Below, piece after piece: positions 34,394 to 43,638 of a stretch of DNA of 64,000 bases; within the stretch, counting starts at the first letter, position 1, and each line of letters opens with the position of its first letter. The translations under genes and the position numbers were made by a program. The DNA is taken from positions 124,001-188,000 of the forward strand of contig NZ_JAMHJQ010000011.1 of NCBI RefSeq assembly GCF_023534745.1. Reading direction: 5' to 3'. The notes beneath the pieces are model-generated. The model saw only the letters and a program-made list of their open reading frames with translations. It made no database searches and was not told the origin of the DNA. The stretch is from Streptomyces sp. 35G-GA-8. Its GTDB lineage: Bacteria; Actinomycetota; Actinomycetes; Streptomycetales; Streptomycetaceae.

Positions 34394-36949
34394 ATGACGC
34401 AGCGGGCGAAGATCGACACCGACGGCCCCGAGCCCGATGGCCCCGAGCCGCACGGCCGCGGATCTCACGGCCCGATCGAGCCGACCGGCCCGACCGGCCA
34501 GGTCATCGACGCGGGCGCCGAACTCGACCCCGTACACCCACACCCCATGAGGCCGCCCCGGCCAAGCGACCGCCACAGCGGCCTGACCGCCGCCGAGGTG
34601 GCACGGCATGTCGCCCGCGGCGAGGTCAACGACGTCCCGGTCCGCAGCAGCCGCTCCCTCTCCGAGATCATCCGCGCCAACGTCTTCACCCGCTTCAACG
34701 CGATCATCGGCGTTCTCTGGGTGATCATGTTCTTCGTCGCGCCGATCCAGGACACCCTCTTCGGCTTCGTGATCATCGCCAACACCGGGATCGGCATCAT
34801 CCAGGAGTGGCGCGCCAAGCGGACCCTCGACGGGCTCGCGGTCATCGGCGAGGCGAAGCCGACCGTACGGCGTGACGGCGTCGCCGCCGAGATCTCCACC
34901 AGCGAGATCGTCCTCGGGGACCTCATCGAGCTGGGCCCCGGCGACAAGGTGGTGGTCGACGGCGAGATGGTCGAGGCCGACAACATCGAGGTCGACGAAT
35001 CGCTGCTGACCGGCGAGGCGGATCCGGTCCTCAAACGCCCCGGCGACCTGGTGATGTCCGGCAGCTTCGTGGTCGTGGGCGGCGGTGCGTTCCGGGCGAC
35101 CAAGGTCGGGCGCGACGCCTATGCCGCGCAGCTTGCGGAGGAGGCGTCCCGCTTCACGCTGGTCGACTCCGAGCTGCGCAACGGCATCAGCACGATCCTC
35201 AAGTACGTCACGTGGATGATGATCCCGACCGCCCTCGGACTCATCATCAGCCAGCTCGTCGTCCAGCAGAACGACTTCAAGAACTCCATCGCCAGGACCG
35301 TCGGCGGCATCGTCCCGATGATCCCCGAAGGGCTCGTCCTGCTGACCTCCGTCGCCTTCGCGATCGGGGTCATCCGGCTCGGCCGCAAGCAGTGCCTGGT
35401 GCAGGAGCTGCCCGCGATCGAGGGGCTGGCCCGTGTCGATGTCGTCTGTCTCGACAAGACGGGCACGCTCACCGAGGGCGGCATGGACGTCCGCGAGCTG
35501 CGCCCGCTGAACGGCGCGGACGTGACGTACGTACGGCGGGTCCTCGGTGCGATCGGGCGGTCCGACCCGCGTCCCAACGCCAGCCTCCAGGCGATCATCG
35601 ACGCCTACCGCGACGAGAGCGGGCGGTGGCCCGTCACGAAGGCGCTGCCCTTCTCCTCCGCGCGCAAGTACAGCGGCGCCGCCTTCGGTGAGTCCGAGGG
35701 ACAGGCCGCCGGGGTGTCCGGCGGGCAGGCCGACGGGGAGGCCGCTCGCTGGCTGCTCGGCGCGCCCGACGTGCTGCTGGCCTCCGACGATCCCGCGCTC
35801 GCCGAGATCGACCACCTCAACCGGCAGGGTCTGCGCGTCCTGCTGCTCGCCCGCGTCGACAGCGAGCTCGACGCGCCCGACGCCGCGTCCGGGGCCCGCG
35901 CGACCGCGCTCGTCGTCCTGGAACAGCGGCTGCGGCCCGACGCCGCCGACACCCTGGCGTACTTCGCGGAACAGGACGTCGCCGCCAAGGTCATCTCCGG
36001 CGACAACGCGGTGTCGGTCGGCGCCGTGGCCGGAAAGCTCGGCCTGCCGGGCGCCGAGCACACGGTCGACGCCCGGCACCTGCCCGCCGAGCGGGCGGAG
36101 ATGGCCGAAGCACTCGACTCCGGCGCGGTCTTCGGCCGGGTCACACCCCAGCAGAAACGCGACATGGTCGGCGCGCTCCAGTCACGCGGGCATACGGTCG
36201 CGATGACCGGGGACGGCGTCAACGACGTCCTGGCGCTGAAGGACGCGGACATCGGCGTCGCGATGGGCTCGGGCTCGGAGGCGACCCGCGCCGTCGCCCA
36301 GATCGTGCTCCTGAACAACAGCTTCTCGACGCTGCCGTCGGTGGTCGCCGAGGGCCGCCGGGTCATCGGCAACATCACGCGCGTGGCGACGCTCTTCCTG
36401 ACGAAGACGGTCTACTCGGTGCTGCTGGCGGTCCTGGTGGCCTGCTTCCAGGTGGAGTATCCGTTCCTGCCGCGCCATCTGACGCTGCTCTCCACGCTGA
36501 CGATCGGCATCCCGGCGTTCTTCCTGGCGCTGGCCCCCAACACCGAGCGCGCGCGGCCGAACTTCGTGCGCAGAGTGATGCGGTACGCGATCCCCTCGGG
36601 CGTCATCGCGGCGATCGCGACCTTCGTCACCTATCTGCTGGCCCGGAGCTACTACTCCGGCCCCGACGCCCTGAACGCGGAGACCAGCGCGGCGACGCTC
36701 ACGCTGTTCCTGGTCTCCATGTGGGTCCTCGCGATCGTTGCACGCCCCTACACCTGGTGGCGGATCGGCCTGGTGGTGGCGATGGGGGCCGGGTTCCTGG
36801 TGGTACTGGCCGTGCCGTGGCTCCAGCACTTCTTCGCGCTGAAGCTGGTGGGTACGACGATGCCGTGGACGGCGGTCGCGATCGCGGTGGTGGCGTCGGC
36901 GGCGCTGGAGTTCTGCTGGCGGTGGGTGGGCCGCAGATTCCCGGCGTAG
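34394..36949 (+). CDS. CtpE-like cation-translocating P-type ATPase
   Basis: An 851-residue P-type ATPase. It has LTGEADP in the actuator domain, membrane motif PEGL, phosphorylation site DKTGTLT (Asp354), and hinge MTGDGVNDVLALKDADIGVAMG. Ten predicted helices, no heavy-metal domain. It is closest to mycobacterial CtpE, a calcium-uptake ATPase needed for surface integrity, so calcium is the likely substrate. A 60-residue Pro/His-rich N-terminus precedes the fold. TACCGT (34381-34386) ends 7 nt before the ATG, predicting a leaderless mRNA. Convergent with the GHKL gene across a strong hairpin. Confidence 0.9.
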   Translation: MTQRAKIDTDGPEPDGPEPHGRGSHGPIEPTGPTGQVIDAGAELDPVHPHPMRPPRPSDRHSGLTAAEVARHVARGEVNDVPVRSSRSLSEIIRANVFTRFNAIIGVLWVIMFFVAPIQDTLFGFVIIANTGIGIIQEWRAKRTLDGLAVIGEAKPTVRRDGVAAEISTSEIVLGDLIELGPGDKVVVDGEMVEADNIEVDESLLTGEADPVLKRPGDLVMSGSFVVVGGGAFRATKVGRDAYAAQLAEEASRFTLVDSELRNGISTILKYVTWMMIPTALGLIISQLVVQQNDFKNSIARTVGGIVPMIPEGLVLLTSVAFAIGVIRLGRKQCLVQELPAIEGLARVDVVCLDKTGTLTEGGMDVRELRPLNGADVTYVRRVLGAIGRSDPRPNASLQAIIDAYRDESGRWPVTKALPFSSARKYSGAAFGESEGQAAGVSGGQADGEAARWLLGAPDVLLASDDPALAEIDHLNRQGLRVLLLARVDSELDAPDAASGARATALVVLEQRLRPDAADTLAYFAEQDVAAKVISGDNAVSVGAVAGKLGLPGAEHTVDARHLPAERAEMAEALDSGAVFGRVTPQQKRDMVGALQSRGHTVAMTGDGVNDVLALKDADIGVAMGSGSEATRAVAQIVLLNNSFSTLPSVVAEGRRVIGNITRVATLFLTKTVYSVLLAVLVACFQVEYPFLPRHLTLLSTLTIGIPAFFLALAPNTERARPNFVRRVMRYAIPSGVIAAIATFVTYLLARSYYSGPDALNAETSAATLTLFLVSMWVLAIVARPYTWWRIGLVVAMGAGFLVVLAVPWLQHFFALKLVGTTMPWTAVAIAVVASAALEFCWRWVGRRFPA

Positions 36950-36974
36950 TGCCGGGCGGGACCTGGTGCCCCTC

Positions 36975-37010
36975 CCGGCAATGTTTGCCCCGTCGCGCAA
37001 ACATTGCCGG
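36975..37010. terminator. Bidirectional 14-bp hairpin
   Basis: CCGGCAATGTTTGC (36975-36988) and GCAAACATTGCCGG (36997-37010) form a perfect stem with an 8-nt loop, between convergent stops. The 8-bp arms TAGTGCCG and CGGCACTA further out (36947-36954, 37014-37021) include both stop codons, so the symmetry spans the whole gap. Confidence 0.85.
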
Positions 37011-37018
37011 TCGCGGCA

Positions 37019-40000
37019 CTAGTCGAACCAGCGGTCCCTGGCCAGCTCCGCCGTCCGCGACGGATCCTCCAGCAGCGCCGCCACCTCGAAGCGCCGCGGC
37101 CACTGGCCCGCCGCCCAGGCGAGCCCCGCCGCCACACCCTCCAGCGTCGCCGCGTGCACCACTCCGTCCGGCGTACGGCGCCAGTCCAGCTCGACACCGC
37201 CCGCGAGAAGTTCCTCGTGCTCCACGTAACTGCCGGGGGTACCCGCGCCGAGCAGTACCCGGACCGAGTCCGGGACCGTGTGCTCCTCGCCCTCCGTGGT
37301 CACCCCCGCCGCGTCGGCCACCACCTCGCTCAGCCGCCGCACCTGAAGCAGCTCGGCCAGCTCGGTCACCCGGGTCGGTGACACCGGCAGCAGCGGCAGC
37401 CCGCCCGCCAGCGGCAGCAGATCGGGCGCGTCCGCGATCACCGCGTCCGCCGCGTCGGCCACCCGCACCTCGCCGTCGACGACCGCCCGCAGCTCGTCCG
37501 GGAGCGTCACCTGCTCGGGATCGAGATCCGCGAGCGCCGTGTAGAGCCCGTGCAGCTGCTCCGGGCTCACCTCCCGGTCCGGGTCGGCCAGCCTCCCCAG
37601 CAGCTCCGCCGCGCCGCCCGGCTCGTCCAGCAGCGCGGCGACCGAGGTCCGCACCCCCAGCGCCCGCAGCACCTGCGCGTCGTCGAAGCCCGTCGCGTCC
37701 ACGGAGTCGTACAACCCCGCCAGCAGCGGGTCACCGCTCGCGGCCCGCAGTCCGGCCGGGCGGCGCCCGTCGAGTACGGGATGGTCGCGCAGCCACCACG
37801 CGGTGTACGAACGCACCGTCTCCGTCGTACCGTCCGGCAGCAGCACCCGTACGGACTGCGTCAGCGCGTCCCGCAGCGGCGGTCGCGCCAGCAACGCCAG
37901 CGCGCGCGGCCACGCGTCGTCGTCGACCAGATCCAGGTCCCGTACGGCCACGATCTCGGTCGCGACCGGCGGTACGGGCGTCTCCGGCAGCCGGTCCAGT
38001 ACGTCCTCGCACCACACATCGACCGCGTCCAGCAGCCCCGCGTCGTCCGGCTCGGCGAAGTCCCCTTCGCGGGGCTCCAGTTCATCGGGGTCCAGCACCA
38101 CGTCCGTGGCCCGTACGAGCGCGAAGTCCGCCAGGACGCCGCACGCGGCGAGCGGCTGCTCGCCCCAGCGCTCGGCCAGCTCCGCGTCGCAGAAGGCGAG
38201 TTCGTCCTCGCGCAGCACCGAAGCGAACGAGCTGCCGGGCAGCACCAGTTCACCGGCCGGCGTCAGCTCGCCGTCCTCGTCGGTCAGCGCCAGCGCGCCG
38301 AGCCACGGCTCGTCCCCCACCTCAAGACCGGCGTCGCGTACGAGACCGAGCACGATCTCGGCCAGCTCCTCCGCGTCGGGCGTGTCGACGTCCTCGTCCC
38401 AGACCTCGCCCGCGTCCAGCGAGGCGGCGACCGCCGCGCGTACCTGCGGGGTGGTCAGTACGGCCCGGGGCGTCGCGGGCAGCGCGCCCAGCTTCTCCAG
38501 CAGCGGATGCGTGGCCTCGGGGTGCGCCACCTTCAGCCCGAGCCGCGCCAGATCGGCCGACCCCGCGGCGTCGGGCAGCGGCAGCAGAATGTGCCGCGGC
38601 CCGATCGTCGTACGCCCGTTGGCCAGCGGCACCGGCAGCCCGGACAGCCGCTCGGGGTCGACGCCCGCGAGCGAGTCGTACAGCCGCCACCACCAGCCGG
38701 GCGGCCGCTCGGCGCCCGCGATCCGCTCGATGGCCTCTCCGAGCGGCAGCCGCCCGACACCGAGCGTGCGCAGCTCCACCCGCCGCTCCAGCCCGGCGGG
38801 CAGCAGCGTCGGCAACACCTCCGCCAGCACACTCACGGTGTCGGCGCCCGCGCCCTCCACGACCTCCGCCTCGAACGCCCGCAGCGCGGGCAGCTCCTCA
38901 CTCGGAGCCGCCGGCGCGAGGAAGGCCACCCGGGGCAGCCGCTCCAGGATCGCGGCCCGCAGCCGGCCGTCCAGCTCGCCCTTGCCGAGCGGACCCGGCA
39001 CCAGATCGATGGTGCCGGTCGACACCGGCTCCCAGCCGCCGAGCAGCTCCGCGTACGCGTCGGCCGCCTTCCCGACCAGGAAGTCGGTGAGCGGTCCCGG
39101 CGCGGGATGGCGCCGTGTGGTGTCGAGCGGCAGCGAGGCGATCAGCAGCGCGGGCACGCCGAGCGGCTCGTCCGTGGGCGTCGGCGCGTGCACGACGGGC
39201 GCGGTACGGGGCCGGGCCGGGGCGCCCTCGCCGTCCACGGGCACGGCCCAGGTGACGGACCAGTGGGGCCGCAGCCGCTCCTCCACGGGCCGCCCTTCGA
39301 GCAGCGTGGGCGGCGTCGCACCGTGATGTCCGACGACCCGCCAGCGGTGCGTGGCGCCGTCCGCGCTGTCGTCCACGTCGATGTACGGGCCGTCCTGCGA
39401 GCGGCGCAACACCCGTACCCCGTCGGGGGTTTCGATCACGACCTCGGCGAGACCGGCGAGCGTCAGCAGCAGCGCGTCATCGACCTCGGCGAGGAGCCGC
39501 GCCACCAGATCGGCGGCGGTGCCGTCCCGCAGCGGCAGGATCACGGCCGTGTCGTACCCCTCCGGGGCCGTGCCCTCCGCCGGCAGCGGCAGCCGCAGCA
39601 GCGGTACGTGTCCGTCGCGGCGCCGCAGCTCGTCCCCGAGACCGGGGCTCGCCTGCGCGGCCCGCCCGGCCAGCTCGCGGGCCTCCGTGAGGGACCAACG
39701 GACCCCGCCGTGCCGCCCGATGACGGCGGGCTCGTCGCTGACGGCGAGTACGGCGGCGAACCCGACGCCGAACCGTCCCACGGCGCCCTCGTGCCCCTCG
39801 CGCTTGGCCGAGGCGCGCAGCGTACTGAGCGACTCGACACCGGTCGCGTCGAGCGGCGCGCCCGTATTGGCGGCGACGAGTACGGCGGGGCCGTCGACTC
39901 CGCCGGGGCGCAGGGTCAGCCTGAGCCGGCCCGGCACGCCGGCGCGGGCGGCGGCGTCGGCGGCGTTCTGGGCCAGCTCGATGACGAGCCGGTCGCGGTA

Positions 40001-40138
40001 GCCGCCGAGCGCGAGGTCTTCCTCGGCGTTGGCGTCCTCCCGGAACCGCGCGGGGCTGGCGCCCCAGGCATCGAGCACTCCACGCCGCAGCCGAGCCGTC
40101 CCGAACGGGTCGGCCCCTTCGGTGGTCCTGACGCTCAC
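37019..40138 (-). CDS. Large sacsin-like GHKL-ATPase protein
   Basis: A 1039-residue protein with an N-terminal Hsp90/sacsin-type ATPase domain. It has the N-box VIELAQNAADAA (Glu54, Asn58, Asp61) and the glycine-rich lid GRFGVGFAAV (121-130). The usual DXG of the nucleotide pocket reads NTG (ANTGAP). The remaining 800 residues have no motif I recognise and are rich in Asp/Glu/Ala/Leu. Actinobacterial relatives are annotated as sacsin N-terminal ATPase-like or Hsp90-like; a chaperone or DNA-related role is unproven. I chose GTG 40138 with GGAG 9 nt upstream. A repeat element lies just upstream. Confidence 0.83.
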   Translation of the reverse strand: MSVRTTEGADPFGTARLRRGVLDAWGASPARFREDANAEEDLALGGYRDRLVIELAQNAADAAARAGVPGRLRLTLRPGGVDGPAVLVAANTGAPLDATGVESLSTLRASAKREGHEGAVGRFGVGFAAVLAVSDEPAVIGRHGGVRWSLTEARELAGRAAQASPGLGDELRRRDGHVPLLRLPLPAEGTAPEGYDTAVILPLRDGTAADLVARLLAEVDDALLLTLAGLAEVVIETPDGVRVLRRSQDGPYIDVDDSADGATHRWRVVGHHGATPPTLLEGRPVEERLRPHWSVTWAVPVDGEGAPARPRTAPVVHAPTPTDEPLGVPALLIASLPLDTTRRHPAPGPLTDFLVGKAADAYAELLGGWEPVSTGTIDLVPGPLGKGELDGRLRAAILERLPRVAFLAPAAPSEELPALRAFEAEVVEGAGADTVSVLAEVLPTLLPAGLERRVELRTLGVGRLPLGEAIERIAGAERPPGWWWRLYDSLAGVDPERLSGLPVPLANGRTTIGPRHILLPLPDAAGSADLARLGLKVAHPEATHPLLEKLGALPATPRAVLTTPQVRAAVAASLDAGEVWDEDVDTPDAEELAEIVLGLVRDAGLEVGDEPWLGALALTDEDGELTPAGELVLPGSSFASVLREDELAFCDAELAERWGEQPLAACGVLADFALVRATDVVLDPDELEPREGDFAEPDDAGLLDAVDVWCEDVLDRLPETPVPPVATEIVAVRDLDLVDDDAWPRALALLARPPLRDALTQSVRVLLPDGTTETVRSYTAWWLRDHPVLDGRRPAGLRAASGDPLLAGLYDSVDATGFDDAQVLRALGVRTSVAALLDEPGGAAELLGRLADPDREVSPEQLHGLYTALADLDPEQVTLPDELRAVVDGEVRVADAADAVIADAPDLLPLAGGLPLLPVSPTRVTELAELLQVRRLSEVVADAAGVTTEGEEHTVPDSVRVLLGAGTPGSYVEHEELLAGGVELDWRRTPDGVVHAATLEGVAAGLAWAAGQWPRRFEVAALLEDPSRTAELARDRWFD

Positions 40139-40217
40139 GCTGTGACTCCGCTCTTTCGCTGTCGCGTACGTGCGGGCCCGAAGGTACCGCGCGTCGCCGT
40201 CCGGCGGGGGGTGCGGG

Positions 40218-40710
40218 GTGCGGGTGCGTGCGTGGTGGTGCCGGGGGCCGGGGCCTCCGGAGGTACATGTCCGGACGGCATGATTTACGGCGCGCAGCTG
40301 CCCTGTCGTTGGTTCGGGCGGTCGCGCGCCACAAATCACGCTTTAGTGTCCGGACACGCACCTCCTCCGACCCCGACCCCCTCCCCCCGGTGGTCGCCAC
40401 CAGGCGCCGACTCGGCTGGGGGTGGGGGGCGGGTGCGGCCCGGTGGCCCCGGCCATTCGCCGTCCCGGCGGGGGTGGGTGGGCTGGTGCGGGAGTGTGCC
40501 GCCGCCCCGCGCACGACCGGGTCGCTTGTGCGGGCGGTGAAGGGGGGCGCGCAGGGGTCGTGTCCGGGACGTAGAGCGTGATTTGTGGCGCGCGACCGCC
40601 CGCATCCCAACTGTGGCCAGAGTCGCGACGTAAATCATGCAGTCCCGGGCACGGGCCCGGAGCGACCACCGGCGACAACCCGCACACCACCACCGGCCCC
40701 AGCCGAAACG
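40218..40710. repeat. Repeat element copy A: core between inverted hairpin modules
   Basis: This element occupies almost the entire gap between the DUF3027 and GHKL genes and has a second copy at 61689-62240. Left module 40269-40355 starts and ends with GTCCGGAC. Inside it, GATTTACGGCGCGC pairs with GCGCGCCACAAATC with two mismatches. Right module 40562-40650 is the same motif in inverted orientation, but its middle and inner half have diverged. The 206-bp core is G/C-skewed, with the palindrome GGTGG-TCG-CCACC. No open frame is convincing. It may be a mobile repeat or a structured RNA or regulatory element. Confidence 0.88.
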
Positions 40711-40722
40711 CAGCGAAAACCG

Positions 40723-41694
40723 CTACGAGTGACCCAGGTCCTCCGACTCGGCCTCCGCCGTGATCACCGACCCGCTGTCCGGCGACGGCCTCAGCGGAAA
40801 CGCGTCCGTCGCCATCGAGTCCAGCACCGGCGCCGCCCGCCGCGGCGGCTTCGGCATCACCGCCGCCTCGGAGTGCCCCCCGCACCCGTACGCCAGCGAG
40901 ACGACCCGCCCGTCCGCCGGCGAGAACTCGTTCGCGCAGACGCCGAAGGCCTGTCGCAGGGAGCCCGCCAGGGGTAGCAGGAAGCCGCAGGTCACGCAGG
41001 GCGCGGGCGCCGCCTGTGCCATGGGGGTCTTCGCGCCGAACGCCTCGTCCCAGCGGTCCGCCGCCGCGTGCAGCCCGTACCGCGACAGCACCCGCGCCCG
41101 GCGCATGCCGAGCTCCTCGGCGACCGACGCGATCGAGCCACGCTCGGGCGCGGGCGACGTGTCCGCCACGCGGTCCGTCGCACGGTCCGCGCGGTCCCCG
41201 CGGTCCGCCGGTTCCGGAGTCGCATCCTCCGCTTCGACGAGGTCCGCGAGGTTCTGCGGGGTCACCGCATCCGGCAGCGCCGAGTTCGGCGGCGGTGCGT
41301 CCGCGCCGGAGTAGCCGGGCTCAAGCCGGGGATCCTCCGCCTCGGTGGGCAGCAGATCGCCGGGGCCCATGTCGCCGGGGCGCAGCCGTTCGCTCCAGGG
41401 CACCCACTCGGGGGCCAGCAGGGCGTCGGGGCCCGGCAGCAGCACCGTTTCGTCCAGCGTGACGACCTTCGCGCGGGACGCCCGCGCCACCGTCACCGCC
41501 CAGCGCCAGCCCCGGTAGCCGGGCTCCTTGCACTCGAAGAAGTGCGTGACGACCCGGTCCCCGTCCACCACCACCGAGACATGTTCCCCGACAACGCCGG
41601 GCGCGGCGGCCTCCTCGGCAGCCGCCCTGGCGAGGTCTACCGCCTCGGCGCACAGGCGGTCGGGGGTTCGGCTTCGCGTCGTCGCAGCACTCAC
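40723..41694 (-). CDS. DUF3027 protein
   Basis: A 323-residue actinobacterial DUF3027 protein. The N-terminal part (VGEHVSVVVDGDRVVTHFFECKEPGYRGWRWAVTVAR) and DEWVPWSERLRPGDMGPGDLLP region are typical. The C-terminal third has a zinc-ribbon-like set: CVTCGF, then GVCANEFSPADGRVVSLAYGCGGHSE. The middle is a Pro/Asp/Arg-rich linker (about 125-190). I chose GTG 41694. Function unknown; the mix of a zinc ribbon and a flexible linker suggests a nucleic-acid or protein partner. Upstream of the GHKL gene on the same strand. Confidence 0.85.
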   Translation of the reverse strand: MSAATTRSRTPDRLCAEAVDLARAAAEEAAAPGVVGEHVSVVVDGDRVVTHFFECKEPGYRGWRWAVTVARASRAKVVTLDETVLLPGPDALLAPEWVPWSERLRPGDMGPGDLLPTEAEDPRLEPGYSGADAPPPNSALPDAVTPQNLADLVEAEDATPEPADRGDRADRATDRVADTSPAPERGSIASVAEELGMRRARVLSRYGLHAAADRWDEAFGAKTPMAQAAPAPCVTCGFLLPLAGSLRQAFGVCANEFSPADGRVVSLAYGCGGHSEAAVMPKPPRRAAPVLDSMATDAFPLRPSPDSGSVITAEAESEDLGHS

Positions 41695-41710
41695 AGGTCT
41701 CGCTTCTCTC

Positions 41711-41794
41711 CTACGCCGTCTCACGGGTGCGCCGGCCGAATCGCGATGTACGAGCCGAGGGCGGAGCGGACCAGAGGGCCGCATCGACGTCCAC
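41711..41794 (-). CDS. Possible 27-residue leader peptide before DUF3027
   Basis: GTG 41794 is preceded by GAGGAGAG at good spacing and opens a 27-codon frame (VDVDAALWSAPPSARTSRFG, then Arg-rich) ending 16 nt before the DUF3027 start. It could be a translated upstream frame or chance. No conservation can be checked here. Confidence 0.3.
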   Translation of the reverse strand: MDVDAALWSAPPSARTSRFGRRTRETA

Positions 41795-42205
41795 GCCCGA
41801 TCTCTCCTCGGGCACACCTACCGTTATCCATTCTGCGGGATGACGAACAGGCGCGCGGCCGAGAACAACCGCCGGTGGCGCGCTACGCACGCTACCCCCT
41901 CTCTCGCCCCCCGCCCACCTGCACGCCGCCTTTCCCGGACTTCGGCCCACACCGCAACCAGGCCGTGACCCGGGGGAACCCCATGGTGGGAGGCCGACAA
42001 TGTGTTCGGATCCACCCGGGAGAGATTCCCGGCGCGTCCACCGCTCCGGCGCCGGTGAGCCACCACTCCGGTACCGGCCGGTGAACTCTCCCCGGCGTAC
42101 CGGTGACCCGCGTCGGCTCGTCCTTCATGGCACCGTCACGGCCCCGTCACGCCCGGAATCGGTTCGCACCAGGAGGCCTTGGGGCACTATGACGAGGTGG
42201 CAGCC
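41795..42205. other. Divergent intergenic region without a recognised gene
   Basis: About 410 bp between the DUF3027 leader and the MFS gene. I see a minus-strand promoter-like TAACGG near 41820 and several short CGGTAC/GTACCG inverted repeats around 42060-42110, but no gene or strong hairpin. Confidence 0.5.
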
Positions 42206-43558
42206 GTGAGGTCGTCCGATACGCATACGGCCGGCCCGGTCCGGAGGGCCGGGCGGGCCATCGGTCATGCCCTGCGGCTCCCGGTGACGGCCGGGGCGAG
42301 GGGTATCCGCAAGGCGACCCACGCGCATGGCGCGGGGGAGTCGGGGCTCGGCAAGCTGATCGAGCTGCACGCGGTGAACGGCGCGGGCGATGTCATGATC
42401 ACCGTCGCTCTCGCGTCCACGGTCTTCTTCTCCGTGCCGACGGACGAGGCGCGGGGCCGCGTCGCGCTCTATCTCGCCGTCACGATGGCGCCCTTCACCC
42501 TGCTCGCCCCCGTCATCGGCCCGCTGCTCGACCGTCTCCCGCACGGCCGCCGCGCCGCCATGGCCTGCGCCATGTTCACCCGGGCCGCGCTCGCGATCCT
42601 TATGTCGACCGCCGTCATCACGGGCAGTCTGGAGCTGTATCCGGCCGCGCTCGGGGTGCTCGTGGCGTCGAAGGCGTACGGGGTGGTCCGCAGCGCGGTC
42701 GTACCCCGGCTGCTGCCGCCCCGGTTCTCACTGGTGCGGGCCAATTCCCGGGTCACGCTGGCCGGGCTGCTGGCCACCGGTGTGGCCGCGCCGATCGGCG
42801 CGGGGCTCCATCTGATCGGTCCGAAGTGGCCGCTGTACGGCGCGTGCCTGATCTTTCTCGTCGGCACGTTCCTGGCGTTCACGCTGCCGGGCACGGTGGA
42901 CTCCGCGAAGGGCGAGCGCCGGGCGCGGCTGGTCACGGTCTCCCAGGGGGAGAAGAGGAAGCCCTCGCTGCGTACGGTGGGCCCGGCGGTGCTGCACGGC
43001 CTCCAGGCGAACGCGTCCCATCGCGCGCTCTCCGGCTTTCTGACGTTCTACCTGGCCTTCCTGCTGCGCGAGCATCCGCTCTTCGGGCACAGCGCCGTCG
43101 TCTCCCTGGGCATCGTGGGCGTGGCCGCAGGGGCGGGCAACGCGCTGGGGACGGCGGTCGGCGCCTGGTTGAAGGCCCGCGGTCCTGAACTGATCATCGC
43201 CACCGTCCTGGGCATCGCCCTCACCGCGGCGATCGTCGCGGCGCTGCTCTTCGGCGGCCTGATGATCGGGGTGCTGTGCGCGGTGGCCGGATTCACCCAG
43301 GCCCTGTCGAAGCTCTCGCTGGACGCGGTGATCCAGCGGGATGTCCCTGAGCAGGTGCGGACCTCCGCCTTCGCCCGCTCGGAGACTCTGCTCCAGATGT
43401 CCTGGGTGGTGGGCGGCGCGATCGGTATCGCGCTGCCGCTCAACGGCGTGCTGGGGATGTCGGTCGCCGCGGCGATCGTCGGGATCGGCGCGATCACCGC
43501 CGTACGCGGACTGCTGACCGCGGCACGGCGCGGCACGGCGCACGCGCGCATCGCGTGA
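42206..43558 (+). CDS. MFS-type membrane protein
   Basis: A 450-residue major facilitator with about twelve helices (GDVMITVALASTVFFSV, APFTLLAPVIGPLLDRLPHGRRAAM with the MFS motif-A-like loop). The first 55 residues are cytoplasmic and basic. Substrate unknown. I chose GTG 42206, with GAGGTGG upstream; a TTG at 42179 in the same frame is possible. It runs toward the DUF2771 lipoprotein and futalosine genes and is divergent from DUF3027. Confidence 0.85.
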   Translation: MRSSDTHTAGPVRRAGRAIGHALRLPVTAGARGIRKATHAHGAGESGLGKLIELHAVNGAGDVMITVALASTVFFSVPTDEARGRVALYLAVTMAPFTLLAPVIGPLLDRLPHGRRAAMACAMFTRAALAILMSTAVITGSLELYPAALGVLVASKAYGVVRSAVVPRLLPPRFSLVRANSRVTLAGLLATGVAAPIGAGLHLIGPKWPLYGACLIFLVGTFLAFTLPGTVDSAKGERRARLVTVSQGEKRKPSLRTVGPAVLHGLQANASHRALSGFLTFYLAFLLREHPLFGHSAVVSLGIVGVAAGAGNALGTAVGAWLKARGPELIIATVLGIALTAAIVAALLFGGLMIGVLCAVAGFTQALSKLSLDAVIQRDVPEQVRTSAFARSETLLQMSWVVGGAIGIALPLNGVLGMSVAAAIVGIGAITAVRGLLTAARRGTAHARIA

Positions 43559-43638
43559 CACCGGCCCCGGCCGCCCCGGTGGACGGCTCGCCGTACCCCC
43601 TCGCGTCGTGGGCTCGGGCGACCGATAGCCTTCGCCCC

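Noticed and set aside
40228-40705. Short open frames within repeat copies A and B
   Set aside because: The frames are not conserved between the two copies because of indels in the core, so they are unlikely to be coding.
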